NCBI RefSeq assembly: GCF_049889055.1
Contig: NZ_JBLTWO010000001.1
Coordinates: 682,001 to 746,000, forward strand
Direction: 5' to 3'
Source: Rhizorhabdus sp049889055
Lineage (GTDB): Bacteria; Pseudomonadota; Alphaproteobacteria; Sphingomonadales; Sphingomonadaceae
Length of the DNA stretch: 64,000 nt
Made by a program: the position numbers and the translations under genes. Position 1 is the first letter of the stretch. The number at the start of each line of letters is the position of its first letter. The notes below the pieces were generated by a model. That model had not been told where the DNA came from. It did no database searches and worked only from the letters and a program-made list of their open reading frames with translations. Of this stretch, positions 35,046 to 43,857 are shown piece after piece.

Positions 35046-36929
35046 ATGCGGCTGATCGCCGGGGTCCTGCAACTCGACGGCCGCCCCGCCGAACCGAACG
35101 TGCTGGCGCGGATGGCCAGCGCGATGACGCCACCCGGGTTGCACCCGTCGCTTGCGCGATGGCTTGAAGGACCGGTTGGTCTGCTCGCGCTGGATTTCTC
35201 GGGAGACGAAGGCCCCCTTCCTGAGAGTGGCGGATGGACCGTAGTGCCGGATCTCCGACTCGACCGACCGAGCGGGCCTGCCCATGTCGATCTGGTGCGC
35301 GCGATCGATAATCATGGGCCCGACTTCCCCGACCGACTGGATGGCGACTTCGCCGTAGCGCTGTGGCACCGGGGACGCGGCGAGCTTTGGCTCGGCAGAG
35401 ACTTCATCGGCGTCAGGCCGCTGGCGTGGACGTGGCAGAGCGGTCGCCATTTCGCCTTCGCGAGTCTGCCCAAGGGGTTGCACGGTTCGGGACTGGCCTC
35501 GTCGGCGCCCGACCCCGTGGCGCTCGCGAGAAAGGCGAGCCAGACATATTTCTCCGGAGCGGACAGCGGATTTACGGATATCCGCTATCTTGAGGCCGGG
35601 CATAGCCTGTGCCTCCGAATCGGAGAGGACCGCCAACCGCAGCCACACCGAGCCTATCGGCCCTGCGCCTCGCAGGTGGGGCAGTGGCGCGGCACGCCGG
35701 AACAGGCGGCGACACAGCTGCGCGCGCTTGTGGAGGAAGCGGTTACGGTCCGGATGCCGACGAGCGGCCCCATTGCCACGCATCTGACCGGAGGGTTGGA
35801 CAGTTCATCGATCACCGTTCTTGCCGCGAGGCGCGCCCGCGAACGAGGCGAGAGTATCGTCGCCCTGAACCGTGGCACCGAGATCATGTTCGGCCCGGAA
35901 GAGCTCGACGAGCGTCCGTTGATCGAAGAGGTGCTGCGGCAGGAAGCGAACATCAGCTATCGCTTCATACCCGATGTTCTGCCGATGCCGGGCCGGCAAG
36001 CCGACCCGGATTGGCCAGGCGGCATGATCGGCGATGGCGACGACCTGATCATGGAAACGGCGGCGGCCGCGGGAGCCGACCGCCTCCTGAGTGGGGTCGG
36101 CGGAGACGAAGGCGCGACCTATAATGGAGCGCGGCTTTATCTTTCCCTGCTGAAAACCGGGCGATGGCCGACCTTGCTGCGGGAAATGAGAGCCCGGGCG
36201 GTCGCGGGCCGCATCTCGCTGCCCCGCGTCCTCTATCGCCAGTTGGGAGCGCCACTGCTCGCGGCCGTCCTGGGAGGCAACCGGCCCGGCCCCGCCGACA
36301 GCCGGCTGGGCGCCACGCGCTACCTCGCCCCCACGATCGTCGAGCGCGTCAATGCCGGCCGGCTACGGCCGGTTCTGCACAGCAACCGGGCGGAGGACAG
36401 GGTGCGCGCCTTTGCCGACCATCACATCCCGTCGCGCTGCACCTATTATTCGGTGGTGGCGGCGCGCCATGGCATTGCGGTCAGCTTTCCCCTGCTCGAC
36501 CGGCGCATCGTCGATTTCGCTTTGTCGCTCCCGCTGCACCTGTTGGTCGGCGAAGGCCTCGGCAGGCAGCCCTTCCGGCGCGCCATGCGCGGCATCTTGC
36601 CCGAGCGGGTGCGCCTGACCAACGCCAAGGTCGGACTGTTCGACCAGCGTTTCCGGCAATATGCGCAGCTCCGCCCGGTCCTGCTGGACGATGTCGCGCA
36701 CCTGCGCGCGCTCGGCCTGCCGTCCATATCGGAAATGTTCGACCTCGATGCCATCAGCGCCGGCATCGAAAGCTTCCCTGCCGTCGAGGACATCGCCGAT
36801 CGCTCAGCGCGGGGCGAGCGCGTGCTGGGTAAATCGCCATGGGTGCTGGTCTACGCCCTGAATGCTCTGATCATGGCCCGGGAGATCGCCGACAAGGCCG
36901 CAGCGCAGACGGACCTCCGCGCCACCTAG
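35046..36929 (+). CDS. asparagine-synthase-like lasso cyclase (C protein), cluster B
   Basis: 627 aa. The N-terminal glutaminase-like fold (with RLDGDFAVALW near 98) starts MRLIAG, so the catalytic Cys2 is absent. The synthetase domain has TGGLDSS at 248-254 (Thr replacing the usual Ser). LLSGVGGDEG and VAARHGIAVSFPLLDRRIVDFAL are typical of AsnB C-terminal domains. It is predicted to adenylate the core Glu8 and form the macrolactam. It ends 4 bp into the convergent membrane-protein gene. It lies in the same PqqD/sulfotransferase/cyclase set as cluster A. Confidence 0.82.
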   Translation: MRLIAGVLQLDGRPAEPNVLARMASAMTPPGLHPSLARWLEGPVGLLALDFSGDEGPLPESGGWTVVPDLRLDRPSGPAHVDLVRAIDNHGPDFPDRLDGDFAVALWHRGRGELWLGRDFIGVRPLAWTWQSGRHFAFASLPKGLHGSGLASSAPDPVALARKASQTYFSGADSGFTDIRYLEAGHSLCLRIGEDRQPQPHRAYRPCASQVGQWRGTPEQAATQLRALVEEAVTVRMPTSGPIATHLTGGLDSSSITVLAARRARERGESIVALNRGTEIMFGPEELDERPLIEEVLRQEANISYRFIPDVLPMPGRQADPDWPGGMIGDGDDLIMETAAAAGADRLLSGVGGDEGATYNGARLYLSLLKTGRWPTLLREMRARAVAGRISLPRVLYRQLGAPLLAAVLGGNRPGPADSRLGATRYLAPTIVERVNAGRLRPVLHSNRAEDRVRAFADHHIPSRCTYYSVVAARHGIAVSFPLLDRRIVDFALSLPLHLLVGEGLGRQPFRRAMRGILPERVRLTNAKVGLFDQRFRQYAQLRPVLLDDVAHLRALGLPSISEMFDLDAISAGIESFPAVEDIADRSARGERVLGKSPWVLVYALNALIMAREIADKAAAQTDLRAT

Positions 36930-38008
36930 CCGCCCCAGCCCGTGAAGTGCAGCCAGATCAGCTCGAGGAACGGCAGCGGATGGGCTGTACCGAGGGGGCC
37001 GAGCGGCAGGCAGTAGAGCAGGAAGATTGCAGTCAGCGCAGGCGATGCCGGCGGCAAACGCCAGCCCAGGCGGGCGACGCCGATCAGCAGCGTCAGCGCC
37101 ACCGCGAACAGGCCCAGGCTTGCCCAGCGGAAATAGTCGAAGCCGAGCGGAAAGAGCAGCAGCGTCGCCGTCGGGGGCAGGAAATAGCGCAACAGGCTGG
37201 CGCGGTTGTGGCGCAGCACCGCGAACAGCAGGACGAAGGGCGCGAGCGTGTAGAAGGCGAGCGCGGCCTGTTCATAGGGCTTGAGCGCGATCGGTACCTC
37301 GATCACCCCGCGCGACCAGACAGTGGTGCCGCTGCCGGGGCGAGCGTCGAGCAGCGCCAGCTGCGCCGCGTCGAGATTGCCCCACAGCCCGACCGCGCCC
37401 AGCGCCAACGCGCCGGGCAACAGGCACGCCACCATGTCGGCCGGACGGGACCGGGTGGCGAACAGGGCGACGGCGAGCGGCCCGACCCCGTAGAAGAAAA
37501 CCGCTTCATGGACGAGGCCGGCAATGCCGAAGATCAGCCCGGCGAGGCGCGGGCGCCCGTTCAGGACCAGTGCGACCGCGACCAGCAGCAGCGCGATGTT
37601 GAGCGCGTCATAGCGCCCGATATCGTGCGCGATCTCCATCAGACCGGCGGGCGAGAGCAGCAGCGCCGCAAGAACGCAGGCGCCGAGGCCCGCCTCCTCT
37701 CTGCGAAGCGGCCGGGCATGAAGCCGGTCGAGCAGCAGGATCATCACCGCGAAGATCGCGAGCGACAATCCGGTCGCGATGGCCGCGCCGGTGGCAGCAT
37801 CGACGACCGGGGCGGAGAAGACCGGATAGAGCAGCGTGCCCACCAGTGCACGCTTGGCGAAGCCGAAGTCGACATAGTTGACATAGAACTGCTTGAGCAG
37901 CCACGGCCCGACCAGCGGCCGATCGGCGCCGAGCCGGAAATAGAGATTGGCGAGCGAGCCGACCGCGAGCGACAGCAAAGCCAGCAGCAGAAAGTGGCGC
38001 AAGGCCAT
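36926..38008 (-). CDS. polytopic membrane protein, possible GT-C-type glycosyltransferase
   Basis: 360 aa from ATG 38008 (GCAGGACGG upstream). It has about nine hydrophobic segments. The early loop FYVNYVDFGFAKRALVGTLL and HDIGRYDALN hint at a polyprenyl-phosphate-sugar-dependent (GT-C) protein, but no family assignment is certain. It lies 47 bp downstream of the DprE2-like gene on the same strand, so it may use decaprenylphosphoryl-arabinose. The alternative is a flippase-like protein. Confidence 0.6.
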   Translation of the reverse strand: MALRHFLLLALLSLAVGSLANLYFRLGADRPLVGPWLLKQFYVNYVDFGFAKRALVGTLLYPVFSAPVVDAATGAAIATGLSLAIFAVMILLLDRLHARPLRREEAGLGACVLAALLLSPAGLMEIAHDIGRYDALNIALLLVAVALVLNGRPRLAGLIFGIAGLVHEAVFFYGVGPLAVALFATRSRPADMVACLLPGALALGAVGLWGNLDAAQLALLDARPGSGTTVWSRGVIEVPIALKPYEQAALAFYTLAPFVLLFAVLRHNRASLLRYFLPPTATLLLFPLGFDYFRWASLGLFAVALTLLIGVARLGWRLPPASPALTAIFLLYCLPLGPLGTAHPLPFLELIWLHFTGWGG

Positions 38009-38055
38009 CCGTCCTGCCTCCTGCCCGATCCCCCTACGCTCCATCCCCGTCCCCG

Positions 38056-38790
38056 TCAGATGCTCAGCTTCTTGAACAACCCTTCGGGTATCGCCCGAAT
38101 GATGGCCATGATCCAGCGCCACAGCGGGCGGACATAAACGACATCCGTCTTCCGCTCGACCGCGCGCCAGATGGCCTGCGCGACCTCCTCTGGCCGGGCG
38201 GTGAGCGCGGGCGGCAACGCCATTCCCTCGGTCATCCGCGTATCGACGAAGCCGGGCAGGACGCTGACGACGTGGACGCCGGTCTTGCCGAAACGGTTGC
38301 GCAGGCCCGAGAGGAAGGCGGTCATCCCCGCCTTGGCCGAGCCATAGACATAGTTGGACGCCCGCCCCCGCTCACCCGCGACCGAGCTGATGCCGACAAT
38401 GACGCCCTGGCCGCGGCTGGCGAACGCCTCCGCGAGGGCGCCCAGCAGCAGGGCCGGCCCCTCATAATTGGCGCGCATCACCCGTTCGGCGGCGGTCGGA
38501 TCGATCTCGCTTTCCCGCTGGTCGCCGAGAAGACCGACCGCACAGACGACCACATCGGGCAGCACCGACAGGCCGGCGAGCAGCGCTGCGCGATCCCGCG
38601 CCTCGGTCACGTCGCAGCGATGGATCGACACGGCGACGCGGTGACGCAGTTCCAGGTCGGCCGCCATCGCGCCGAGGGCCGCCTCATCGCGGCCGGCGAG
38701 CTGCACTGCATAGCCGGCAGCAGAGAAGCGCCGCGCAGTCGCGGCGGCGATGTCCGACGATGCGCCGAGAACGAGAAGGGTGCGCGTCAC
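38056..38790 (-). CDS. DprE2-like decaprenylphosphoryl-2-keto-pentose reductase (SDR)
   Basis: 244 aa from GTG 38790, overlapping the DprE1-like stop (GTGA). The nucleotide site LLVLGASSDIAAATARRF and the catalytic Ser with YVYGSAKAG show an intact SDR. In mycobacteria DprE1 oxidises and DprE2 reduces decaprenylphosphoryl-ribose to the arabinose epimer. Its coupling to the DprE1-like gene makes the assignment much stronger than the SDR fold alone. Confidence 0.82.
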   Translation of the reverse strand: MTRTLLVLGASSDIAAATARRFSAAGYAVQLAGRDEAALGAMAADLELRHRVAVSIHRCDVTEARDRAALLAGLSVLPDVVVCAVGLLGDQRESEIDPTAAERVMRANYEGPALLLGALAEAFASRGQGVIVGISSVAGERGRASNYVYGSAKAGMTAFLSGLRNRFGKTGVHVVSVLPGFVDTRMTEGMALPPALTARPEEVAQAIWRAVERKTDVVYVRPLWRWIMAIIRAIPEGLFKKLSI

Positions 38791-40121
38791 AGTCCGAGCC
38801 TTTCCGACATATACGAGCGTAACGGCCCGACCATGCCTCCGTCGCGCCGCCAGCGCGCGAAGGCAAGCCCGCGCGGATCGAGTGCGGCCATTTCCGCCTC
38901 GGTCATCTGTGCATCTTTGGCAAGATAGAGCCGCCCGCCATGATCGCGGGTCATCGCGCGAAGCTCGGCGGTCAGCGCCTCGGTCCGTCGGCCAACGGGG
39001 AAATCGAGCGCGAGCGTGTAGCCTTCCATCGGGAAAGAGAAGGGCCCCTCCTCCGGTCCCATCTGCTTGAGCACGGCGAGGAAGGAGCCGGTGCCGGAAG
39101 CCGCGATCCGCGAGAGCATCGCGGTGAGCCCCGCCTGTGCACTGACAAGCGGAAGCACGCACTGGAACTGGACGAAGCCACGCCGGCCATAGATGCGGTT
39201 CCATCGCAGGATCGCATCGAGCGGATAGAAATAGCCGTCGATCGGGACCAGCGCTTCGCCCGCGCGGCGGCGATTGCGCGCATGATAGAGCGCGTTGAAG
39301 GCGCGGACGACCGGCCCGCCGACCAGACTGAAAGGCGGGGTCAACGGCACGTCGAGCGTCGGGCCGCGACGCCGTGCGAAGGGGGTGGCGGCGACATCCT
39401 CGGGCAATTCCTCGACGCGGGCATGTTCGCCCAGCATCAGGATCGAGCGACCGAGCGAGCGGCCCGAGGCGAGCGTGTCGATCCACGCCACCGAATAGGT
39501 CGCCTCGGCGCTCGCCTCGAACGCGTCCATCGTCTCGGCCAGCGAGAAGGTCGGGATGGTCCGCTGCCGGATCCAAGCGCTTTCGACCGGGCGCAGCCGC
39601 ACCGCCGCGCGCAGGATCGTGCCGGTCAGCCCCATGCCACCCATCGTCCAGTGAAACAGCTCGGCATGGTCGTCGGGAGAGCAACGCCGCTCGATGCCGT
39701 CGGGGCCGAGCAGGTCGAACCAGGCGACGTGGCGCCGGAAGCTCCCTTCGCCATGGTGGTTCTTGCCATGAACGTCGGCCGCGATCGCACCGCCGAGGGT
39801 AACAAACTTCGTGCCCGGCGTGACCACCGGAAACCAGCCGCGCGGCAGGAAGATGTCGATGATCTCGGCCAGGGTCAGCCCGGCTTCGGCGACCAACAGC
39901 CCCGTCGCATGATCGAATGCGATCAGCCGGTCGAGCCGGCGCATGTCGACAGTGGTCGACAGCCCGATCGCGGCATCGCCATAGGCCCGGCCATTGCCGC
40001 GCGCGACCGTGCCCGCCGGATCGAGCAGGGCCGGCACGTCCGCCGGCTGTCCGGCGCGACGCAACCGCGTGGCGCGGGGGGGATAGAGCCCCCAGCCGCT
40101 GAGCTCGACCCGATCAGCCAT
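38787..40121 (-). CDS. DprE1-like FAD-dependent decaprenylphosphoryl-ribose oxidase
   Basis: 444 aa. The FAD-binding motifs are RGNGRAYGDAAI (41-52), GGAIAADVHGKNHHGEGSF (110-128), a region very close to mycobacterial DprE1, and the C-terminal GGRLYLAKDAQMT (395-407). The segment GYTLALDFPV (367-376) aligns, from memory, with the mycobacterial segment holding Cys387, the covalent target of benzothiazinones; here the residue is Ala371. It oxidises the 2'-OH of the lipid-linked ribose. It lies between the DprE2-like and HAD-UbiA genes, all on the minus strand. Confidence 0.82.
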   Translation of the reverse strand: MADRVELSGWGLYPPRATRLRRAGQPADVPALLDPAGTVARGNGRAYGDAAIGLSTTVDMRRLDRLIAFDHATGLLVAEAGLTLAEIIDIFLPRGWFPVVTPGTKFVTLGGAIAADVHGKNHHGEGSFRRHVAWFDLLGPDGIERRCSPDDHAELFHWTMGGMGLTGTILRAAVRLRPVESAWIRQRTIPTFSLAETMDAFEASAEATYSVAWIDTLASGRSLGRSILMLGEHARVEELPEDVAATPFARRRGPTLDVPLTPPFSLVGGPVVRAFNALYHARNRRRAGEALVPIDGYFYPLDAILRWNRIYGRRGFVQFQCVLPLVSAQAGLTAMLSRIAASGTGSFLAVLKQMGPEEGPFSFPMEGYTLALDFPVGRRTEALTAELRAMTRDHGGRLYLAKDAQMTEAEMAALDPRGLAFARWRRDGGMVGPLRSYMSERLGL

Positions 40122-40130
40122 GCCCCGTGG

Positions 40131-41594
40131 TCACAACAAGCCGAAGCCGGTGGCGCTGCCTGCGACGATGATGACCATCAGCAGCGCGCAGCAGAGGCTG
40201 ACGCGGTCGGTCGCCGCAAAGACGATCGGATCGTCGTGCATATTGCCGCGATTGGCGACCATCGCCATCCGGCTGATCCAGTAGAGCAGGATGGCGCAGC
40301 TGCCCCACAGCAATTCGGGAAAGGCGTAGAGCCGGTCGACCGCCGTCGAGTTCAGATAGAGGGCGAGGACGAGCACCGCGACATAGCCCGACGAGATCGC
40401 CATCTGCGACACGGTTGCGAGGTCGCCGCTGTGATAGCCGCGCCCGTGCAGCGTGCGACCGCCATCGGCGAGGCTGTCGACGATCTCCGCCTGGCGCTTG
40501 ATCGCTGCCAGCGAAAAGAACAGGAACAGGGTGAAGGCCAGCATCCACATCGACAGCGGTACCTGCGCCGCCACCGCACCGGCGATCACGCGCAAGGTGT
40601 AGAGACCGGCCAGCGTGCAGATGTCTACCACCACCTTGCGCTTGAGCCACAGCGAATAGGCGGTGGTCGCGATATGGTAGAAGAGCAGCACGCCCAGAAA
40701 GGCCCCCCCCACCACCGCGCCCAATGCAACGCCGCCCGCAAACAGGCCGATCACCATCCAGCTGGCCTGCTCGATCGGGATCGTGCCAGCCGCGAAGGGC
40801 CGCAGCCGCTTGCGCGGATGGGCGCGGTCCGAGCTGAGGTCGAGCAGGTCGTTGAGCACATAGACGCTCGACGCGATCAACGAAAAGGCGAGGAAGGCCA
40901 GGCACCCCGCGCGCAGCGTCGCCAGATCGGACTGGTGCGCGCCGATGATCGGCAGGAAGACCAGCGGATTCTTCGCCCATTGGTGGACGCGGATCGCGCG
41001 CAGATAATCTGCGATGCGGGCCTTCGGCCGGGACAGCGTCTCGTGCCCCGGATAGAGACCGGCGAGCCGCGTCGAGAGGCGGCGACCGGGGTTGCAGGCG
41101 ATCACCATGCGCGCCTTGCCCCATACCGGGAGGTCGGCGGGGCTGTCGCCGATATAAGCGAAGCCACCCTCGCCATAGCGCTCGCACAGCCGACGCGCCT
41201 TGGTCGCACCCTTGAGATTTTCGTCGCGGCCGGATGCCATCACCTCGTCGAACAGGCCGAGATGATCGGCGATCAACCGCGCCAGCCGCTCGCTCGTGGC
41301 GGTGACCAGCGCCACGCGTCCACCCCGGGCTCGCCAGCCGCGAATATGGTCGATCACCCCCTGGTCATAAGGCAGCGTCGCGGGATCGATGCGGGCATGC
41401 TCGGCAAGCACATGCTTGATCCGCGAACGGCCGCCGGGAAGCGCCATCAGCAATTGGACCAGCACCGCCCACCGCTGCGCCAGTGCCGACCAGAAGCTCT
41501 CGTAGAGCATGTTCGAACGCAGCAACGTACCGTCGAGGTCGACCGCCAAGACCGGCAGGACTTCCTTGTCCAAACTGCTTCCCCCGTAGGCCAC
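40131..41594 (-). CDS. HAD phosphatase-UbiA prenyltransferase fusion (DPPR synthase/phosphatase-like)
   Basis: 487 aa. The N-terminal HAD domain has DLDGT at 19-23, TATSER near 98-103 and GDSPAD at 149-154. The C-terminal UbiA-type membrane domain (about 195-487) has the Mg-prenyl-phosphate motif NDLLDLSSD at 248-256 and RKRLRPFAAG. In mycobacteria decaprenyl phosphate phosphoribosyl transfer (Rv3806c, UbiA) and dephosphorylation (Rv3807c) are separate, so the fusion could do both steps. It is first in the operon with DprE1- and DprE2-like genes. Confidence 0.8.
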   Translation of the reverse strand: MAYGGSSLDKEVLPVLAVDLDGTLLRSNMLYESFWSALAQRWAVLVQLLMALPGGRSRIKHVLAEHARIDPATLPYDQGVIDHIRGWRARGGRVALVTATSERLARLIADHLGLFDEVMASGRDENLKGATKARRLCERYGEGGFAYIGDSPADLPVWGKARMVIACNPGRRLSTRLAGLYPGHETLSRPKARIADYLRAIRVHQWAKNPLVFLPIIGAHQSDLATLRAGCLAFLAFSLIASSVYVLNDLLDLSSDRAHPRKRLRPFAAGTIPIEQASWMVIGLFAGGVALGAVVGGAFLGVLLFYHIATTAYSLWLKRKVVVDICTLAGLYTLRVIAGAVAAQVPLSMWMLAFTLFLFFSLAAIKRQAEIVDSLADGGRTLHGRGYHSGDLATVSQMAISSGYVAVLVLALYLNSTAVDRLYAFPELLWGSCAILLYWISRMAMVANRGNMHDDPIVFAATDRVSLCCALLMVIIVAGSATGFGLL

Positions 41595-41919
41595 TGGTCA
41601 GACGGATCACGCCGACGCTGCGTCCGTCTATAACCGGTTGCGACTGTGCATCAATCGCCTGCGGATGACGGCCGTCGGCGACTGCCTGACGGCACTTGTT
41701 GTTACACGGTAATTCATCTGGAGGCGATCTCGCTCTTACCCATCTGAATCGATTGGATGTTGTTCAATGGGCATGGAAAGGGCAGATGCATAACGACCAA
41801 TTGCCATGGGTCGGAGATGAAGCAAGCGGTGCCGCGGTATCGGGCATAACGGCGTGCTTCGTGGCTATCACAGTTGCGCCCTGCCATCGAAAGGGCGGGC
41901 ACTGAAGGAGGGGCGAGCA
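41595..41919. other. intergenic region, no gene seen
   Basis: 325 bp between divergent genes, the second of which is AT-richer. It contains the GGAGGGG ribosome site (41908-41914) for the TTG start at 41920 and presumably both promoters. No repeat or operator stands out. Confidence 0.6.
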
Positions 41920-43107
41920 TTGAAGGATCGGGGCGTGAAAGAAATCTGGATAGTCCGCCGATTATGGCTTGTTCCGATTATAATACTTGGCTTTATCTAT
42001 GCCGTCATTCTCGGCAGATCAGCTTTTTTCGGATTCGCCACCGACGATTTCTTTCTAGTAAACTTAACCTATGGGGAAGCGATCTATCATACGCTGCACG
42101 GGCCTCACTTTCGTCCGCTATGGTTTTTGAGATATCCGTTTCTAAACAGTTTGTTCGGCCAAAACGCTTTTGTCCATCACATCGTCAATCTTATTCTACA
42201 TGCGGCAAATTGCGTTTTGGCCTTCCTGTGGCTGAGGACGAGCTTGGGGGCGGCCAAGGCGAGCTTCGCGGTGCTGGTCTGGACAATGCTGCCTCAAACG
42301 GCTTTCCCAATAGTATGGATATCTCAGCGCAACGACGCCCTTATGAGTTTCTTTCTTCTGCTCAGCCTAGTCGTTCATGGACAGAGACATCGAATTTCAG
42401 CTTATCTTCTTTATGTTCTAGCGTTTCTCAGCAAGGTAACGTGCATGTTCTTTCCTGCTGTCTTCATGACAACAAAGGGACTGTGTCGGACTAGGGGCGA
42501 TTTTATCGCGGGACTAATGTTGTTAATATTATCCGTGGCGATTGCAGCCTATTCCTTTCAGAATATGGAGGCGTCTGAGCATCTGGCTCATCTTAGTCCT
42601 GCCATGCGAGCTGCCAACCATTGTAAAAATTTGGTTCTTGGCTGGTTTACGCTGATCGTCCCGATTCCCTTTTTCGCAAACACCCTGCTCGCTCTTGCCT
42701 ATTTCATATTTGCAGCGGGTACCACTTGGTTGCTGATAAAGTGTCCCATCAAATCTTCGACAACATACCAACTACTCATTTTTTCTATCGCAATGTCATT
42801 GCCTTTAGCGATAACGAGCGAAGTCCGCATTACCTATTTGCAGAGCTTGTTTTTAACCGGTGCAATTTTTTCGGCTGTCAATTCAGCGATGATTGCGGCA
42901 AGTCGTCAAGCTAAAGCGGTACTGGCAATGACTGCAGTAGCTGGCCTCATATACGCTTGTCCTGCAACCTTTCTTATAACAGAGAAATTCAACTCTAATG
43001 AATATTCGGTCAATCAGCCATCCAATCAACCTTATATAATGTATTATCTCGTAGATTTTTACGGATGGTTCAGGGATTTCCAAAAAGAAATTCTGAAACG
43101 CAAATAG
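41920..43107 (+). CDS. polytopic membrane protein, possible glycosyltransferase, AT-rich
   Basis: 395 aa taken from TTG 41920, which has GGAGGGG at a good distance; a GTG at 41935 is an alternative. About ten membrane helices follow the N-terminal FFGFATDDFFLVNLTYG, a DD-type loop seen in many GT-C glycosyltransferases. FRPLWFLRYPFLN and HHIVNLILHAAN also resemble that class. Codon use and base composition are markedly AT-richer than the rest of the window, which suggests horizontal transfer. Its position beside the arabinose-lipid genes and GtrA suggests surface polysaccharide modification. Confidence 0.6.
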   Translation: MKDRGVKEIWIVRRLWLVPIIILGFIYAVILGRSAFFGFATDDFFLVNLTYGEAIYHTLHGPHFRPLWFLRYPFLNSLFGQNAFVHHIVNLILHAANCVLAFLWLRTSLGAAKASFAVLVWTMLPQTAFPIVWISQRNDALMSFFLLLSLVVHGQRHRISAYLLYVLAFLSKVTCMFFPAVFMTTKGLCRTRGDFIAGLMLLILSVAIAAYSFQNMEASEHLAHLSPAMRAANHCKNLVLGWFTLIVPIPFFANTLLALAYFIFAAGTTWLLIKCPIKSSTTYQLLIFSIAMSLPLAITSEVRITYLQSLFLTGAIFSAVNSAMIAASRQAKAVLAMTAVAGLIYACPATFLITEKFNSNEYSVNQPSNQPYIMYYLVDFYGWFRDFQKEILKRK

Positions 43108-43381
43108 CGCACTGTTGTCATTCGAGATTGCAAGGAAGGATTGAATGTGGGCCCAGGCCCAATTTTAACCTTGCATTATATCAAAAGCTATCGCCTCTTC
43201 AATTTGATATGGCGGGTGGCTGTACCTGCCTGGCCCTTCAGGCCCACTTGCCGTCGACCGCACGTTAATCCAATCAAGATCACCCTCTGGAGCGTCACTG
43301 CATCTGATCATGTGCGCTTGCCCGCAGCGCAGGCGGCGCCTACAGCGCCGGTGCGGCCATCCTGCCGCGAGGGGACGGCAG

Positions 43382-43789
43382 ATGGAACGGCGGGTGAGCC
43401 CGGTGGCGATCTATGTCGTGATCGCCTGCATGGCCGCGCTGCTCAACATCGGCGCGCAGATGGCGAGCGTCGCCGTCTACAAGGGACGCTTCTACGTCGA
43501 GCTTTCGATGATCGTCGGGCTGGCGACGGTGCTGCCCGTCAAATATCTGCTCGAGAAGCTGTTCGTCTTTTCCTTCGCCTCGCGCGGACTGTTCCACGAT
43601 GCGCGGCTGTTCACGCTGTACACGGTGCTCGGCGGCATCACGACGCTGGTGTTCGTGGCGGTCGAATATCTGTTCCACCTGCTCTTTGCGGGAGAGGCGA
43701 TGCGCTATGTCGGCGCCGCGCTCGGCCTCGCGCTGGGCCATCTGCTCAAATATCAGCTCGACAAGCGCTTCGTCTTCGCCAGCCGCTGA
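43382..43789 (+). CDS. GtrA family membrane protein
   Basis: 135 aa with four predicted membrane helices, the GtrA size and pattern: YVVIACMAALLNIGAQ near the start, KYLLEKLFVFSF in the middle, and the end GHLLKYQLDKRFVFASR. GtrA proteins are thought to flip or support polyprenyl-phosphate-linked sugars across the inner membrane. With the DprE1/E2 and UbiA genes nearby, a lipid-linked pentose is a plausible substrate. Confidence 0.85.
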   Translation: MERRVSPVAIYVVIACMAALLNIGAQMASVAVYKGRFYVELSMIVGLATVLPVKYLLEKLFVFSFASRGLFHDARLFTLYTVLGGITTLVFVAVEYLFHLLFAGEAMRYVGAALGLALGHLLKYQLDKRFVFASR

Positions 43790-43857
43790 GCGCGCGGAGC
43801 CTTCCTCCATCACCCCGCACTCTTGTCTTGTCGAAGCGGGCGCTCTACCGGGCCCCC

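Noticed and set aside
38940..41633. 897-aa open frame on the plus strand
   Set aside because: Antisense to DprE1-like and HAD-UbiA genes; composition is shadow-like and has no domain.
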